Positions 8,541-16,966 of a stretch of DNA of 64,000 nt are shown in pieces; position 1 is the first letter of the stretch; every line of letters starts with the position of its first letter. The DNA is from an uncultured Verrucomicrobiae bacterium (GTDB taxonomy: Bacteria > Verrucomicrobiota > Verrucomicrobiia > Limisphaerales > AAA164-E04): positions 2,434,876 to 2,498,875 of the forward strand of contig OX638380.1 of the NCBI GenBank assembly GCA_951813855.1, in the 5' to 3' direction. The notes below the pieces were generated by a model. The model had not been told where the DNA came from. It worked only from the letters and a program-made list of their open reading frames with translations, and did no database searches. Position numbers and translations under genes: made by a program.

Positions 8541-9983
8541 TTGACCGCAGCCGTGAAAAGATTCGGCGATAACGGTGTCGACTCGACCGTTCAAACGGCT
8601 CAATCCCTCATGGAATTGGCCAAAGACGCGGAACCGGAGCAGGCGATCGAATTCACCAACGAAGCGATCGGGATCTTTCGCCACCTGGCCAAACGGGACG
8701 ATCCTGACTCGCGCTTGTTGTTAGCCGAAGCGTTGAAATCCCTGGCCGATCATTTGGGCGAAGCGGGAAAAACGGAAGAAGCGATCGTATCGGTCGAAGA
8801 AGCGATCGACATCTCTCGTCAGTGGGCCGAGGAGGATCATCCCTCTAGCCGTTACTTATTGGTCGGAGCTCTCAAATGCCTGTCCCAGAACCTTTGCAAA
8901 GCGAAAAAAACGGAGCAGGCAATCGAACCGGCCAAGGAAGCGGTCAAGATCTCCCGCTGCATTTCGGACCAGAAACTTCCGTACGGAGACATGATGTTTG
9001 CCATGGCTCTGAAACACCTGACCGAACTTCTGGTCGACGCCGGGAAATCGGAAGCCGCGGTCGTATCGGCCGAAGAAACGTCCAGGATCTCGCGTCGAAT
9101 AGCGGAACGGGACGATGCGGACGGAAGATTTATCTTGGTGATGAGTCTGAAAATCCTGACGGAACTGTTAAGCAAGCTCGGAAGACCGGAGGAAGCGATC
9201 GGACCAGCCAAGGAAGCGGTCGTGATTTCTCGCCGCATGGCCCTGCAGGACGATCCGAACGGGCATTTAATCCGGACCGTCGCCCTGAAAAACCTGATCG
9301 AATGCCTGGAACAAACAAACCGGCCAGAGGAAGCGATCAGGCCTGCGGAGGAGGCAGTCGAGGCTTCTCGCCGATTGATCGAACAAGACGGCTCGAGCGG
9401 TTATTCCATCTTGATTTGGACGCTTCAATCCCTGACCAAATTTTTGGACGGTGCCGGAAAATCGGAGGAAGCGCTCCGCACCACCAAGGAAACGGCGGCG
9501 GCTTTCCGTGAATTGGCCGAAAAGGACGATTCCAAAGATTTTTTCATGTCGGCTAAACTCCTGCAAAACCTGTGCGAGCGATTGGACGAGGCCGGAAAAC
9601 CGGAGGAAGCGTTCGAATCGGCCAAGGAAGCGGTCACGGTCAGTCGTCAAATGGTCGACCGGGAGGAATCCGAAGGAGAACTGATGTTGGCCAAAGCTCT
9701 GCATCAATTGGCCAATCGCTTGAACGACGCCAACCGATCGAAGGAAGCGATCAAACCGGCCAGAGAAGCGATTAAACTCTGCCGGACGCTAACTCAAGAG
9801 CATAGCCTGCTAAAAAACTTATTGGCTCAAATGCTTCACACTCTGGCCATTTCCCTGCGCGAACTGGGGAGGCTGAGGGAATCCCTCAAACATCTCGAAG
9901 AGGCTGACGATCTGCTCCAGGAAGTCGAAGAAGAACTCGAACGGATCAGCAAAAACGACGACTCGCCGAAGCAACCGGACTAG
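8541..9983 (+). CDS. TPR-like protein of ten 46-residue repeats
   Basis: A 480-residue, highly charged, all-helical protein made of about ten tandem copies of a 46-residue (138-base) unit. The pattern is LxxALKxLxxxLxxAGKxEEAI, then xPAKEAVxISRRxAExDDP. This matches the longer tetratricopeptide-like repeats found in bacterial proteins alongside CHAT, NACHT or kinase domains, but no such domain is attached here and no signal peptide is seen. The start is uncertain: an in-frame stop lies at 8529, TTG is at 8541, GTG at 8553, and the first ATG at 8610 would cut the first helix of repeat 1, so an upstream non-ATG start is favoured. The protein is probably a cytosolic protein-binding scaffold; partner unknown. 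Confidence 0.85.
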   Translation: MTAAVKRFGDNGVDSTVQTAQSLMELAKDAEPEQAIEFTNEAIGIFRHLAKRDDPDSRLLLAEALKSLADHLGEAGKTEEAIVSVEEAIDISRQWAEEDHPSSRYLLVGALKCLSQNLCKAKKTEQAIEPAKEAVKISRCISDQKLPYGDMMFAMALKHLTELLVDAGKSEAAVVSAEETSRISRRIAERDDADGRFILVMSLKILTELLSKLGRPEEAIGPAKEAVVISRRMALQDDPNGHLIRTVALKNLIECLEQTNRPEEAIRPAEEAVEASRRLIEQDGSSGYSILIWTLQSLTKFLDGAGKSEEALRTTKETAAAFRELAEKDDSKDFFMSAKLLQNLCERLDEAGKPEEAFESAKEAVTVSRQMVDREESEGELMLAKALHQLANRLNDANRSKEAIKPAREAIKLCRTLTQEHSLLKNLLAQMLHTLAISLRELGRLRESLKHLEEADDLLQEVEEELERISKNDDSPKQPD

Positions 9984-10408
9984 GCGCCGCCCGGAGCGAA
10001 ACCGAAGCCCGAGGCGCTTTACCTTGCCGCCGGCAGTCCGGGCTTGGTCACGTTTCCCTCGCAGTCGAAAACTCCGGTCCTGGCCGGCTTTCGAACCGCC
10101 CCCGCTCCGCACCGGTTCGCACCCCCCAATCGCGTTTCTTCGAAGCCTCGTTCGCCGAACGCGCCGCGTTAACGAACGCCTTGCCGCCGGTCGAAAACCA
10201 TTCGAAAGATCCCGTCCGGCAACCGGGAACCGGCCAACGATTCGCCTTGGCCGGCGGCCCCGATCATTCGTTCTCCTGCAGAAAAGTTTTCCGGCCGGGA
10301 GCCGGCAAGCGGCGTTCACTCCCGTTCGATTCCCGCCTGCCGCAGGGCCGGCTTTCCAGGCGTGACCCGTTAATTCAATCCGGTCCGTGACGGCTGAAAA
10401 CCCAGCCG
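9984..10408. other. Intergenic stretch between convergent genes
   Basis: About 425 G+C-rich bases between the stop of the TPR-like gene and the stop of the ABC ATPase gene on the other strand. Two overlapping plus-strand frames here show no domain and look like chance. No clear terminator hairpin with a T-run was recognised. Confidence 0.55.
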
Positions 10409-11377
10409 CTATTGAGTTTCGCCGCGAGTGACCTGAAGATAAACGTCCTCCAGGTCGACTGATTCCCGGCGCAAGCCCACCAATTTGACGTTAGCTCGGA
10501 CCAAGGCCTCGGGGATGCAGCTGATATCGGTATCCGCCGCTTGCATGACGACCCGAATTCGACTCTCGGTTTCCTCCGCCTCGGTGACCTCCGGCAGTTG
10601 GCGCAGCGCGGCGACGGCGATACCGGTTTCGGAATTCACCTCGACCCAAACGACCGGGTCCACCCCCGTCTGCTCGGTGACGCCGCTGACGGAACCGCAA
10701 TAGATCAATTTCCCCTTTTCGATAATCGCGACGCGATTGCAGAGATTTTGCAACTCGCTCAAAATATGAGAGGAAATGATGATGGTCTTTCCCATTTTCT
10801 GCAGTTCCTGCAAAATCGCCATGACCTCGACCCGGGCCCGAGGGTCCAAGCCGCTGGCCGGCTCGTCGAGCAACAAGAGTTGCGGGTCGTGAACCAAAAC
10901 CCGCGCCAGTCCCAGCCGCTGCTGCATCCCTCGGCTCAAAGCCCCGATCAAGGCGCCCCGCTTCTCGGAAAGTCCGACCAATTCCAAAATGTCCCGGACG
11001 ATCGTCTCGCGTTTCTTGAACGGAATCTTGTAACAGGCCCCGAAAAAATCGAGATACTCCGTCACCTCCATATCCTTGTAGACCCCGAAGAAATCGGGCA
11101 TGTAACCGATGTTATGGCGGACTTTATCGGCTTCCCGTTTCAGATCGTGTCCCAACACGCGAGCCGCGCCTTCGCTGGGGATCAGGAAGGTCGACAAGAT
11201 CCTCAAGGTCGTGGTTTTGCCCGCGCCATTGGAGCCGATAAATCCAAACAGGTCGCCTCGGTGAACCTGCATGTTCAACGAAGACACGGCGACCAAATCG
11301 CCGTAACGCCGTGTCAGATTCAAGGTTTCGACCGCCAGACTGTCGTCCGAAACCTGACTGGTTCTATTCGCATCCAT
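10409..11377 (-). CDS. ABC transporter ATP-binding protein
   Basis: A 322-residue ATPase of the drug/lipid ABC-2 exporter type. Visible are Walker A GSNGAGKTT, the Q-loop region IGYMPDFFGVY, the signature LSRGMQQRL, Walker B LLLLDEPASGLDP and the switch His in IIISSHILSEL. A C-terminal domain of about 90 residues follows. The start MDANRTSQ is preferred over an ATG 12 codons upstream (11413), which would overlap the preceding gene's stop region. It follows a large membrane-anchored protein by 43 bases and is likely co-transcribed with it. Such ATPases normally sit next to a gene for a six-helix permease; none is seen here. Confidence 0.9.
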   Translation of the reverse strand: MDANRTSQVSDDSLAVETLNLTRRYGDLVAVSSLNMQVHRGDLFGFIGSNGAGKTTTLRILSTFLIPSEGAARVLGHDLKREADKVRHNIGYMPDFFGVYKDMEVTEYLDFFGACYKIPFKKRETIVRDILELVGLSEKRGALIGALSRGMQQRLGLARVLVHDPQLLLLDEPASGLDPRARVEVMAILQELQKMGKTIIISSHILSELQNLCNRVAIIEKGKLIYCGSVSGVTEQTGVDPVVWVEVNSETGIAVAALRQLPEVTEAEETESRIRVVMQAADTDISCIPEALVRANVKLVGLRRESVDLEDVYLQVTRGETQ

Positions 11378-11420
11378 AACTAGGTAACCCGGGGCTGCCG
11401 ACGACGAAACCAAGGCCGCC

Positions 11421-13784
11421 TCACGGCGTGCTCGCCGCCGGCAAAGCGAGACTCGTTCTCAGCAACGTATGGCGGCTCCCGCGGAAAGCTTCAAATTGGT
11501 TAAGCGGCTCGAGAAGGGAAAAATCCGGGATATACGCCTGAATTACCAATTGGTCATGATCCAGGAGGGTAGACAAATCCAGGCCGGCCGGAGAGTTAAT
11601 CGCTTCGAGATACGAATTGTTATTCCTGGAATCAGCCTGGGGAACCCTGCGGCGGGCATGAGAAAGAAAACTGAAAGCCATCGGATGCCCCGATAAGTCG
11701 TTGAGCCGATTGCGCTCCCTTCCGCCCATTCCCATTCCTCCCATGGCTCCACCGTGACTGCGGTATTGCAGAATCGAATCGTACAGCTCGCTAAGCGACC
11801 TGTGGTCCGAATAAAGCCGGTCTTCGTCTCTAATGTCGAATCGATACTGACGGGAATCCTCGCCGTGGGCGACGAAGAAGAAACTATCCTGGGAGGGGAG
11901 GAGTTTCTCGGTCCGCCGTTCTCCCGGCGCCAACCCTTTCAGCACATGGAACCGTTGCCGCCACGCGACCGTGATTCTCGGCATCTCGGCTCGGCTGCGA
12001 TTCTGCAACTCCAACGTTATCTCCCCGCCGTCTCGCTCGATCAGGCGCACGCCCAGCGGGCTCTGATCGACTCGGGTCCAATCGGCGACGTAAAGCCGGT
12101 TCATCCAGACCGGCACCGTCAAATCCGCTTGCTTTCCCGATACCAGATCGACGCTGGAAAATTCCCCCGATTGCCAATTGGATTCGGGCCTCAGGGAAAA
12201 GTCCTCCAAGGAACTGGCGATGCGGTAATCCCGATTATCCGGGGAATAAATCGCCAGGTAAGAGCGCCCGCGAAATACGGCTTCCTCGTTTCGTTCCATG
12301 ACGTCCACGACGTGAAATTCGTTCCATTCGACGTCGCCCGCCCGAAGCCGGTAACCGATGTAATAGATCAGCACGGAAAAGAATACGACGTAAGTCGGAA
12401 AGGTGATCCAGGTCAGCATTTGCCGATTAAGCTTCTTGAGCACCAGATAGTCGATCGGCCCGATGAACAGTAAGTAAATCAGTAACAGGCCGAGCAGCCA
12501 TACGACCGGAATTTCCCGAATTTGACGGCTCTCCAGCAAGGAACCGAACAGGCCGTCCACGTGTTTTTGCTCCCAGTGTCTGGGAATGTCTTGCTCGAAC
12601 CAGAAACCCGGCAGGCGATTGAGCTTGGCCCACATAAACGGCCGCCCTTTCCAGGAGCGAAAGGGTTCGGTTTCGGAATTGAAAGTCAACACGGTCACCC
12701 GTCCTCGACCGCGTTCCGCCGTGATGATCAAAGGAATGCCGCCGGCGCTTTCCAAAAGCAATTTCCCGTCCAGTTGCTGACCGCGAACCACCGACATCTT
12801 GCTGTCGGTGTTGAATTCGGAGAATCTCCCCAATTGAGCCCTGTAAGCGTATTTGCCGTTCCGTTCCAAATCGGAAACCAAACCGCCCAAGGTCGGAGCG
12901 GGAACGGTAGCCGCCGCCTCGTCTCTTAACCACCCGTGCATGGATTCGGCGACGGCGTTCGCCGAAATCTGTCCCAACTCCTCCGGAAGAAACGGCGACA
13001 GCGGTTGCAACCATTCGGTAGCCGTCAGATCTACCGGATTGCCGATCGTCATGACCAAATGACCGCCGAAAGCGACCCAAGCCGACAACGCCTCATACTG
13101 GTCTTTCGATAAATCCAGAGCCCGTTCGGAATGAAGATACAACGATCCCAGACCCTCCAGGGCGATCGGGGTCGTCGGAAAAAGATCCGTGGAAATATGC
13201 CCGACCTCCGGTTGATATTCCCGCTCGTTTTCCTGCTTGATCTTAGGAAAAACCGGCCGGCCGGCATATGTCCGGGAAACGGAACCCATGATCGTACTTG
13301 CCTGATCCACCACTCTGAGGTCACGGCTCCGGAGCCAATCCTGGACCGGTTTCCGGTCGCGATCGCCAACCAGACGAACGCTCCAATCACGATCGCCGTC
13401 CTTGCAATAAACGGGAACCACCACCCGCTTGAGCGTTCCGACCGGAAGTTCCAATTCGACTTGCCGCGAACTCTTCTGCGAATCGCTCCTAATTTCGATC
13501 CTCCCTTCGAAGTTCGAATCGGCTTCGTTCCTAACCTCGCAAACGACCGGGAACCAATTGTCTTGGCGAACGAAATTGCCGTATCCGTAGAAGACGTCCA
13601 TCCGGACCTCGGCCCGAGGCGAAGGCGCCGCCCCCAGTAACAACCAGGCGCCCGCAACGATCAGAATTAGCAACCGAAAATGCTTCAAAACGGTATTCGT
13701 TATTCTAAAAGCCGGTTTCGCGGTGGGAAACCCCGACGGCAATCGCCCCCCAATCTGACAGTATTCGCCGCTTGATTCAATCAT
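11421..13784 (-). CDS. Large membrane-anchored protein with GATase-like domain, unknown function
   Basis: About 787 residues. After an N-terminal hydrophobic signal segment (LLILIVAGAWLLLGAA) comes a periplasmic beta-rich region, then a stretch around DQYEALSAWVAFGGHLVMT that resembles the non-catalytic glutamine-amidotransferase-like domains of PVC membrane proteins. Two membrane helices follow near residues 425-470 (VVWLLGLLLIYLLFIGPIDY, then TFPTYVVFFSVLIYYIG), and a C-terminal globular region of about 300 residues. No catalytic residue set was recognised. The ATG at 13784 leaves about 30 residues before the signal; a TTG at 13688 (LKHFRLLI) would place it at the N-terminus and may be the true start. 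It precedes the ABC ATPase gene and probably works with it. Confidence 0.75.
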   Translation of the reverse strand: MIESSGEYCQIGGRLPSGFPTAKPAFRITNTVLKHFRLLILIVAGAWLLLGAAPSPRAEVRMDVFYGYGNFVRQDNWFPVVCEVRNEADSNFEGRIEIRSDSQKSSRQVELELPVGTLKRVVVPVYCKDGDRDWSVRLVGDRDRKPVQDWLRSRDLRVVDQASTIMGSVSRTYAGRPVFPKIKQENEREYQPEVGHISTDLFPTTPIALEGLGSLYLHSERALDLSKDQYEALSAWVAFGGHLVMTIGNPVDLTATEWLQPLSPFLPEELGQISANAVAESMHGWLRDEAAATVPAPTLGGLVSDLERNGKYAYRAQLGRFSEFNTDSKMSVVRGQQLDGKLLLESAGGIPLIITAERGRGRVTVLTFNSETEPFRSWKGRPFMWAKLNRLPGFWFEQDIPRHWEQKHVDGLFGSLLESRQIREIPVVWLLGLLLIYLLFIGPIDYLVLKKLNRQMLTWITFPTYVVFFSVLIYYIGYRLRAGDVEWNEFHVVDVMERNEEAVFRGRSYLAIYSPDNRDYRIASSLEDFSLRPESNWQSGEFSSVDLVSGKQADLTVPVWMNRLYVADWTRVDQSPLGVRLIERDGGEITLELQNRSRAEMPRITVAWRQRFHVLKGLAPGERRTEKLLPSQDSFFFVAHGEDSRQYRFDIRDEDRLYSDHRSLSELYDSILQYRSHGGAMGGMGMGGRERNRLNDLSGHPMAFSFLSHARRRVPQADSRNNNSYLEAINSPAGLDLSTLLDHDQLVIQAYIPDFSLLEPLNQFEAFRGSRHTLLRTSLALPAASTP

Positions 13785-13828
13785 TTTAATTCGAGCGAGC
13801 GCCGTTTCCGTCCGCTCCCGCGCCCCGT

Positions 13829-14705
13829 TCATGCCCGCAACAGCATAGCGATGCTGCCATCGATCTGCGAAGCGTAGCTTTCGCCGAACAGATTGTAATG
13901 ATTCAATTGATGATAGAGCAGATAGAGCCGCTTCCTGATTTCGTAGCCGCCGTCCCAGGGGAAACTCTGATGATAGGCTCGGAAAAAAGCGGGGTCGTAA
14001 CCCCCGAACATCTCGATAATGCCGAATTCCGCTTCTCGATCGCCGTAATAAACCGCCGGATCGTAAACGACCGGCGTCCCGTCGACGGCGAAACCCGCAT
14101 TGCCCGACCACAAGTCGCCGTGCAAGAGAACAGGGACAGGCCGATAATCGACGAACCATTCCCCCATCCGTTCCAAGACTTCGTCGCTCCGGCCGAACGT
14201 TCTCCCTCGGGACCGGGCCAAGTCGAACTGGAAACCGAGCCGGTGTTCCCGAAAGAACGCTATCCAATCGTCGCTCGGAGGATTAGGTTGAGGCGTACTG
14301 CCGATGGCGTTGTCGCGATGCCACCCGAAACGCTCCCGGGTACAACGATGCAAGTTCGCCAAGCCGGCCCCGAGCTCGGCAGGACCGTTCGCAGCCGGCG
14401 ACCGGAATTCCACATATTCCAACGCCAGCCAGGAACGCTCGCCGATCGTCCCCCGGCCGATGACTTCCGGAGTCCGAAGGGTGTCGCTAGCTCTTAATTC
14501 CTGCAGTCCTTTCCGCTTCGGCTTCGAAAAACGTCGCAAAAGCCGCCTCGTTACTTTTAACGAAAACCCGCCGGTCGCCGTCGGCTAATACCGCGGCCTC
14601 GCTGATGCACCCGGAATGGACGTAGCGAATCCGAGAGGGACGGAATTTCCAGCCGGTCACGGTCCGAAAATCTTCGACGATCGGCTGCCACGCTTCAGCG
14701 ATCAT
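13829..14705 (-). pseudogene. Fructosamine kinase family protein, frameshifted
   Basis: Ketosamine-3-kinases phosphorylate sugars bound to amines so that the adduct falls apart. The N-terminal 65 or so residues are in one frame (from ATG 14705: RVFVKSN, then ATFFEAEAE) and the rest in another (LQELRASDTLRTPEVIG onward). The second part holds the kinase core: VLLHGDLWSGNAGF, PVVYDPAVYYGDREAEF, IEMFGGYDPAFF. The break is at a T-run on the plus strand at 14510-14512; removing one T restores EAEAEGLQELR, which is what this family has there. It is therefore a single-base insertion, either genuine decay or a sequence error. The gene start overlaps the upstream phosphatase gene by 11 bases, so they form an operon. 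Confidence 0.85.
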
Positions 14706-15195
14706 TGCCCCGGTTTTTCTGGTCGGACCGCACGCTGGCCAATAGTTTCCGGCACCCGGATTCGATCAGATCAAGCACGTGTTCGAATCCCGCGATTTCG
14801 CTCCAATACGGATCGGGAATATCGCCGCCGTCCAGGTCGTCGACATAAGTTCCGAACAAACGAATCCTCGCCTCGCCGCCGTGGCGGCGCTCCAGTCCCT
14901 GCAAGACCGCGAGATTATCCCGGTCCATGGCCAACACCAGATCGAAGTTAAATAAATCGTCTTTCGTGACCGCCCGGGCGCTCCCGGCGATCCGGTAACC
15001 GCGAGCCTGGCCCGCCTGCCGCATGCGGCGATCGGGCGATTCCCCCTGATGTTCTTCAATTGTCCCGGCCGAGTCGCACTGGATAGCGGAACCGAGCCCG
15101 GCCTGTCCGGCAAACTGCCTGAAAACGCATTCGGCCGCCGGCGAACGGCAAATGTTACCCATGCAAACGAAAAGAATCCGGTAAGGTTCCGCCAT
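14695..15195 (-). CDS. Low molecular weight protein tyrosine phosphatase
   Basis: A 166-residue cytosolic phosphatase of the LMW-PTP (arsenate reductase-like) fold. The P-loop CMGNICRS at residues 11-18 supplies the nucleophile Cys11 and Arg17, and DPYW near residue 128 supplies the general acid. Length and motif spacing fit the family. Relatives act on phosphotyrosine, often on kinases controlling polysaccharide synthesis; some pair with fructosamine kinase genes, as here, where the two overlap by 11 bases. That pairing could mean a role in repair of phosphorylated glycation products, but this is inference. Divergent from hpf. Confidence 0.92.
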   Translation of the reverse strand: MAEPYRILFVCMGNICRSPAAECVFRQFAGQAGLGSAIQCDSAGTIEEHQGESPDRRMRQAGQARGYRIAGSARAVTKDDLFNFDLVLAMDRDNLAVLQGLERRHGGEARIRLFGTYVDDLDGGDIPDPYWSEIAGFEHVLDLIESGCRKLLASVRSDQKNRGNDR

Positions 15196-15287
15196 CGATT
15201 AACAATATTCTCTGCACCCCGCCCGGCGACCGGTCGGGGAGCGGTCAGTCAAGCAGTCCGGCCGCGGCTCGGCGAGGCAAACTTTTC

Positions 15288-15335
15288 CGAGCCCGAACCC
15301 GGCCGGGATTCGGAATTGGAAATCAGCCGGGCTCG
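15288..15335. repeat. Inverted repeat in the hpf leader
   Basis: Arms CGAGCCCG (15288-15295) and CGGGCTCG (15328-15335) are exact reverse complements, with a smaller palindrome CCCGGCCGGG (15298-15307) inside. The element ends 16 bases before the hpf ATG. It could form a hairpin covering the ribosome binding region or be a protein site; no function is shown. Confidence 0.45.
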
Positions 15336-15351
15336 AATTATATTCCCGGCC

Positions 15352-15702
15352 ATGAAATTCGTGTTGACGGCCCACAACGTCGAACTGACCAAAACCATCG
15401 AAGATCATATTTTGAGCCGCATAGAAAAACTGGAACATTTCGATCGCTGGGCGATCGATGCCCGGGTCAGCCTCGAATACGATCAAACCAAAGCCCCGGA
15501 AAAACATTACAAATGCTCGATGAGGCTGGGCGTTCGGGGACCCGACTTATTCGCCGAAGATTCGGAAAACGAACTCTACGCCGCCATCGACCTGGTGACC
15601 AAAAAGATCGAACAGCAGATTCGCAAAAGGCACAGCAAGAAAAAGGCGAAGCGCACCAGCGAACCGGCCAAGCAGAAGCGCAAAGCGCAAGATGATTCAT
15701 GA
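15352..15702 (+). CDS. hpf: Ribosome hibernation-promoting factor (HPF/RaiA family)
   Basis: A short (116-residue) HPF/YfiA-type protein that binds the 30S subunit decoding centre in resting cells. The fold begins MKFVLTAHNVELT, has DHILSRIEKLEHF and ends the core at ELYAAIDLVTKKIEQQIRK, followed by a Lys/Arg-rich tail. There is no C-terminal dimerisation domain, so it is the short form. The start is chosen because MKFVLTAHN is the family N-terminus, although the frame is open upstream to 15049. The 3' end overlaps the amidohydrolase start by 11 bases. Confidence 0.9.
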   Translation: MKFVLTAHNVELTKTIEDHILSRIEKLEHFDRWAIDARVSLEYDQTKAPEKHYKCSMRLGVRGPDLFAEDSENELYAAIDLVTKKIEQQIRKRHSKKKAKRTSEPAKQKRKAQDDS

Positions 15703-16966
15703 GCGGGCAGACAGTTCCGGTTCCCTGAACTGCGCCGTGCGTTCGCGCATCGTCGTTCCCGTCGGCATCCCCCCGATCGAAGACGGCGTTCTCGTCGTCG
15801 AAAGGGGAAAAATCCAGACCGTCGCCCGCTGGAGCGAATGGCCCGGCCATTCCCGCTACCCGGTCGTCGATCTGGGCGAAACGATCCTGCTGCCCGGTTT
15901 CGTCAATTGCCATTGCCATCTGGACTATACCGCCTTGGCGGGAACGATTCCCCCGCCTCGAAACTTCGCCGGCTGGCTCGACGCCATCGTCACCCTCAAA
16001 GCCAAGCGCGAGCTCTCCGATTACCGCCGCTCGTGGATCGCCGGAGCCCGCATGCTCGAGCGTTCCGGAGTCGGTTCGGTCCTGGATATCGAGGCCGTTC
16101 CCGAATTATTGCCGGAGGTCTGGAACGCCACTTCGCTGCGAGTCTGGTCGTGCCTCGAACTCATCGACCTTCGCTCACCGGAGAACCCGGTGTCCCTGAT
16201 GGCCGCCGCCGAAAAACGGCGCCGGCGCTTGAATCGAACGCGCTCGAATCATTGCGGCCTGGCTCCCCACGCGCTCTACACGGCCAGCGACGAATTGCTT
16301 CGGCTCGCCGCCGACGCCGGCGGCCTGTTCACTGTTCATGCCGCCGAATCCGAAGCGGAACGCGATATGTACCTGACCGCCTCCGGACCGCTCCATTCCT
16401 GGCTCGAGCGCTGGGGGCCGGTAAACCGGGCCGGGGAAGGCTCGCCGATAACCCTGTTGGAACGAACCGGCGCCCTTCGCCGGCGTCCTATAATCGCTCA
16501 CGCCAACTATCTGTCTCCCGGCGAAGAGGATTTGCTGGCCCAAGGCCAGGCCACCGTGGTTCATTGCCCTCGCAGTCATCGCTATTTCGGGCACGATCCT
16601 TTCCCCTGGGAACGGCTCCAAAAAGCCGAAGTCAACATCGCCTTAGGCACCGACAGCCTCGCCAGTTGTCCGGCCAATCAAGGAGGACAGCCTGTGCTGG
16701 ATTATTTCCTGGAACTGACGACCGCCGCGAACTCCCATCCCACGCTCTCGCCGACGATCCTCCTTAATTGGGCGACCGTCAACGGCGCCAAAGCCTTGGG
16801 CCAAGCCCAAAATCTGGGAAAGCTCTTACCGCAATACCAAGCGGATTTCACCGCCATAAACTATCAGGGCCGAACGAACGAAGCCTGCGAGGCCATCGTC
16901 TATCATCAAGGCGAACCGGCCGCCGCGGCCGTCAACGGTCGCTGGACGATCCCTCCGGCGACATGA
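15692..16966 (+). CDS. Amidohydrolase, probable aminofutalosine deaminase
   Basis: A 424-residue metal-dependent hydrolase of the cytosine deaminase/chlorohydrolase group. Metal ligands appear in NCHCHLDY (HxH), VHAAESEAE, IIAHANYL and ALGTDSLAS. In bacteria that make menaquinone through futalosine, such proteins deaminate 6-amino-6-deoxyfutalosine. That assignment is likely rather than certain: other members deaminate S-adenosylhomocysteine or guanine, and no other futalosine gene is next to it, though a ubiE/menG-type methyltransferase occurs near 59 kb. The gene overlaps hpf at its start and bioF at its end (ATGA), implying translational coupling. Confidence 0.8.
   Translation: MIHERADSSGSLNCAVRSRIVVPVGIPPIEDGVLVVERGKIQTVARWSEWPGHSRYPVVDLGETILLPGFVNCHCHLDYTALAGTIPPPRNFAGWLDAIVTLKAKRELSDYRRSWIAGARMLERSGVGSVLDIEAVPELLPEVWNATSLRVWSCLELIDLRSPENPVSLMAAAEKRRRRLNRTRSNHCGLAPHALYTASDELLRLAADAGGLFTVHAAESEAERDMYLTASGPLHSWLERWGPVNRAGEGSPITLLERTGALRRRPIIAHANYLSPGEEDLLAQGQATVVHCPRSHRYFGHDPFPWERLQKAEVNIALGTDSLASCPANQGGQPVLDYFLELTTAANSHPTLSPTILLNWATVNGAKALGQAQNLGKLLPQYQADFTAINYQGRTNEACEAIVYHQGEPAAAAVNGRWTIPPAT

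Noticed and set aside
14505..14515. Programmed frameshifting in the fructosamine kinase gene
   Set aside because: A +1 shift would be needed and there is no known slippery or stimulating signal; single-base insertion or read error is simpler.
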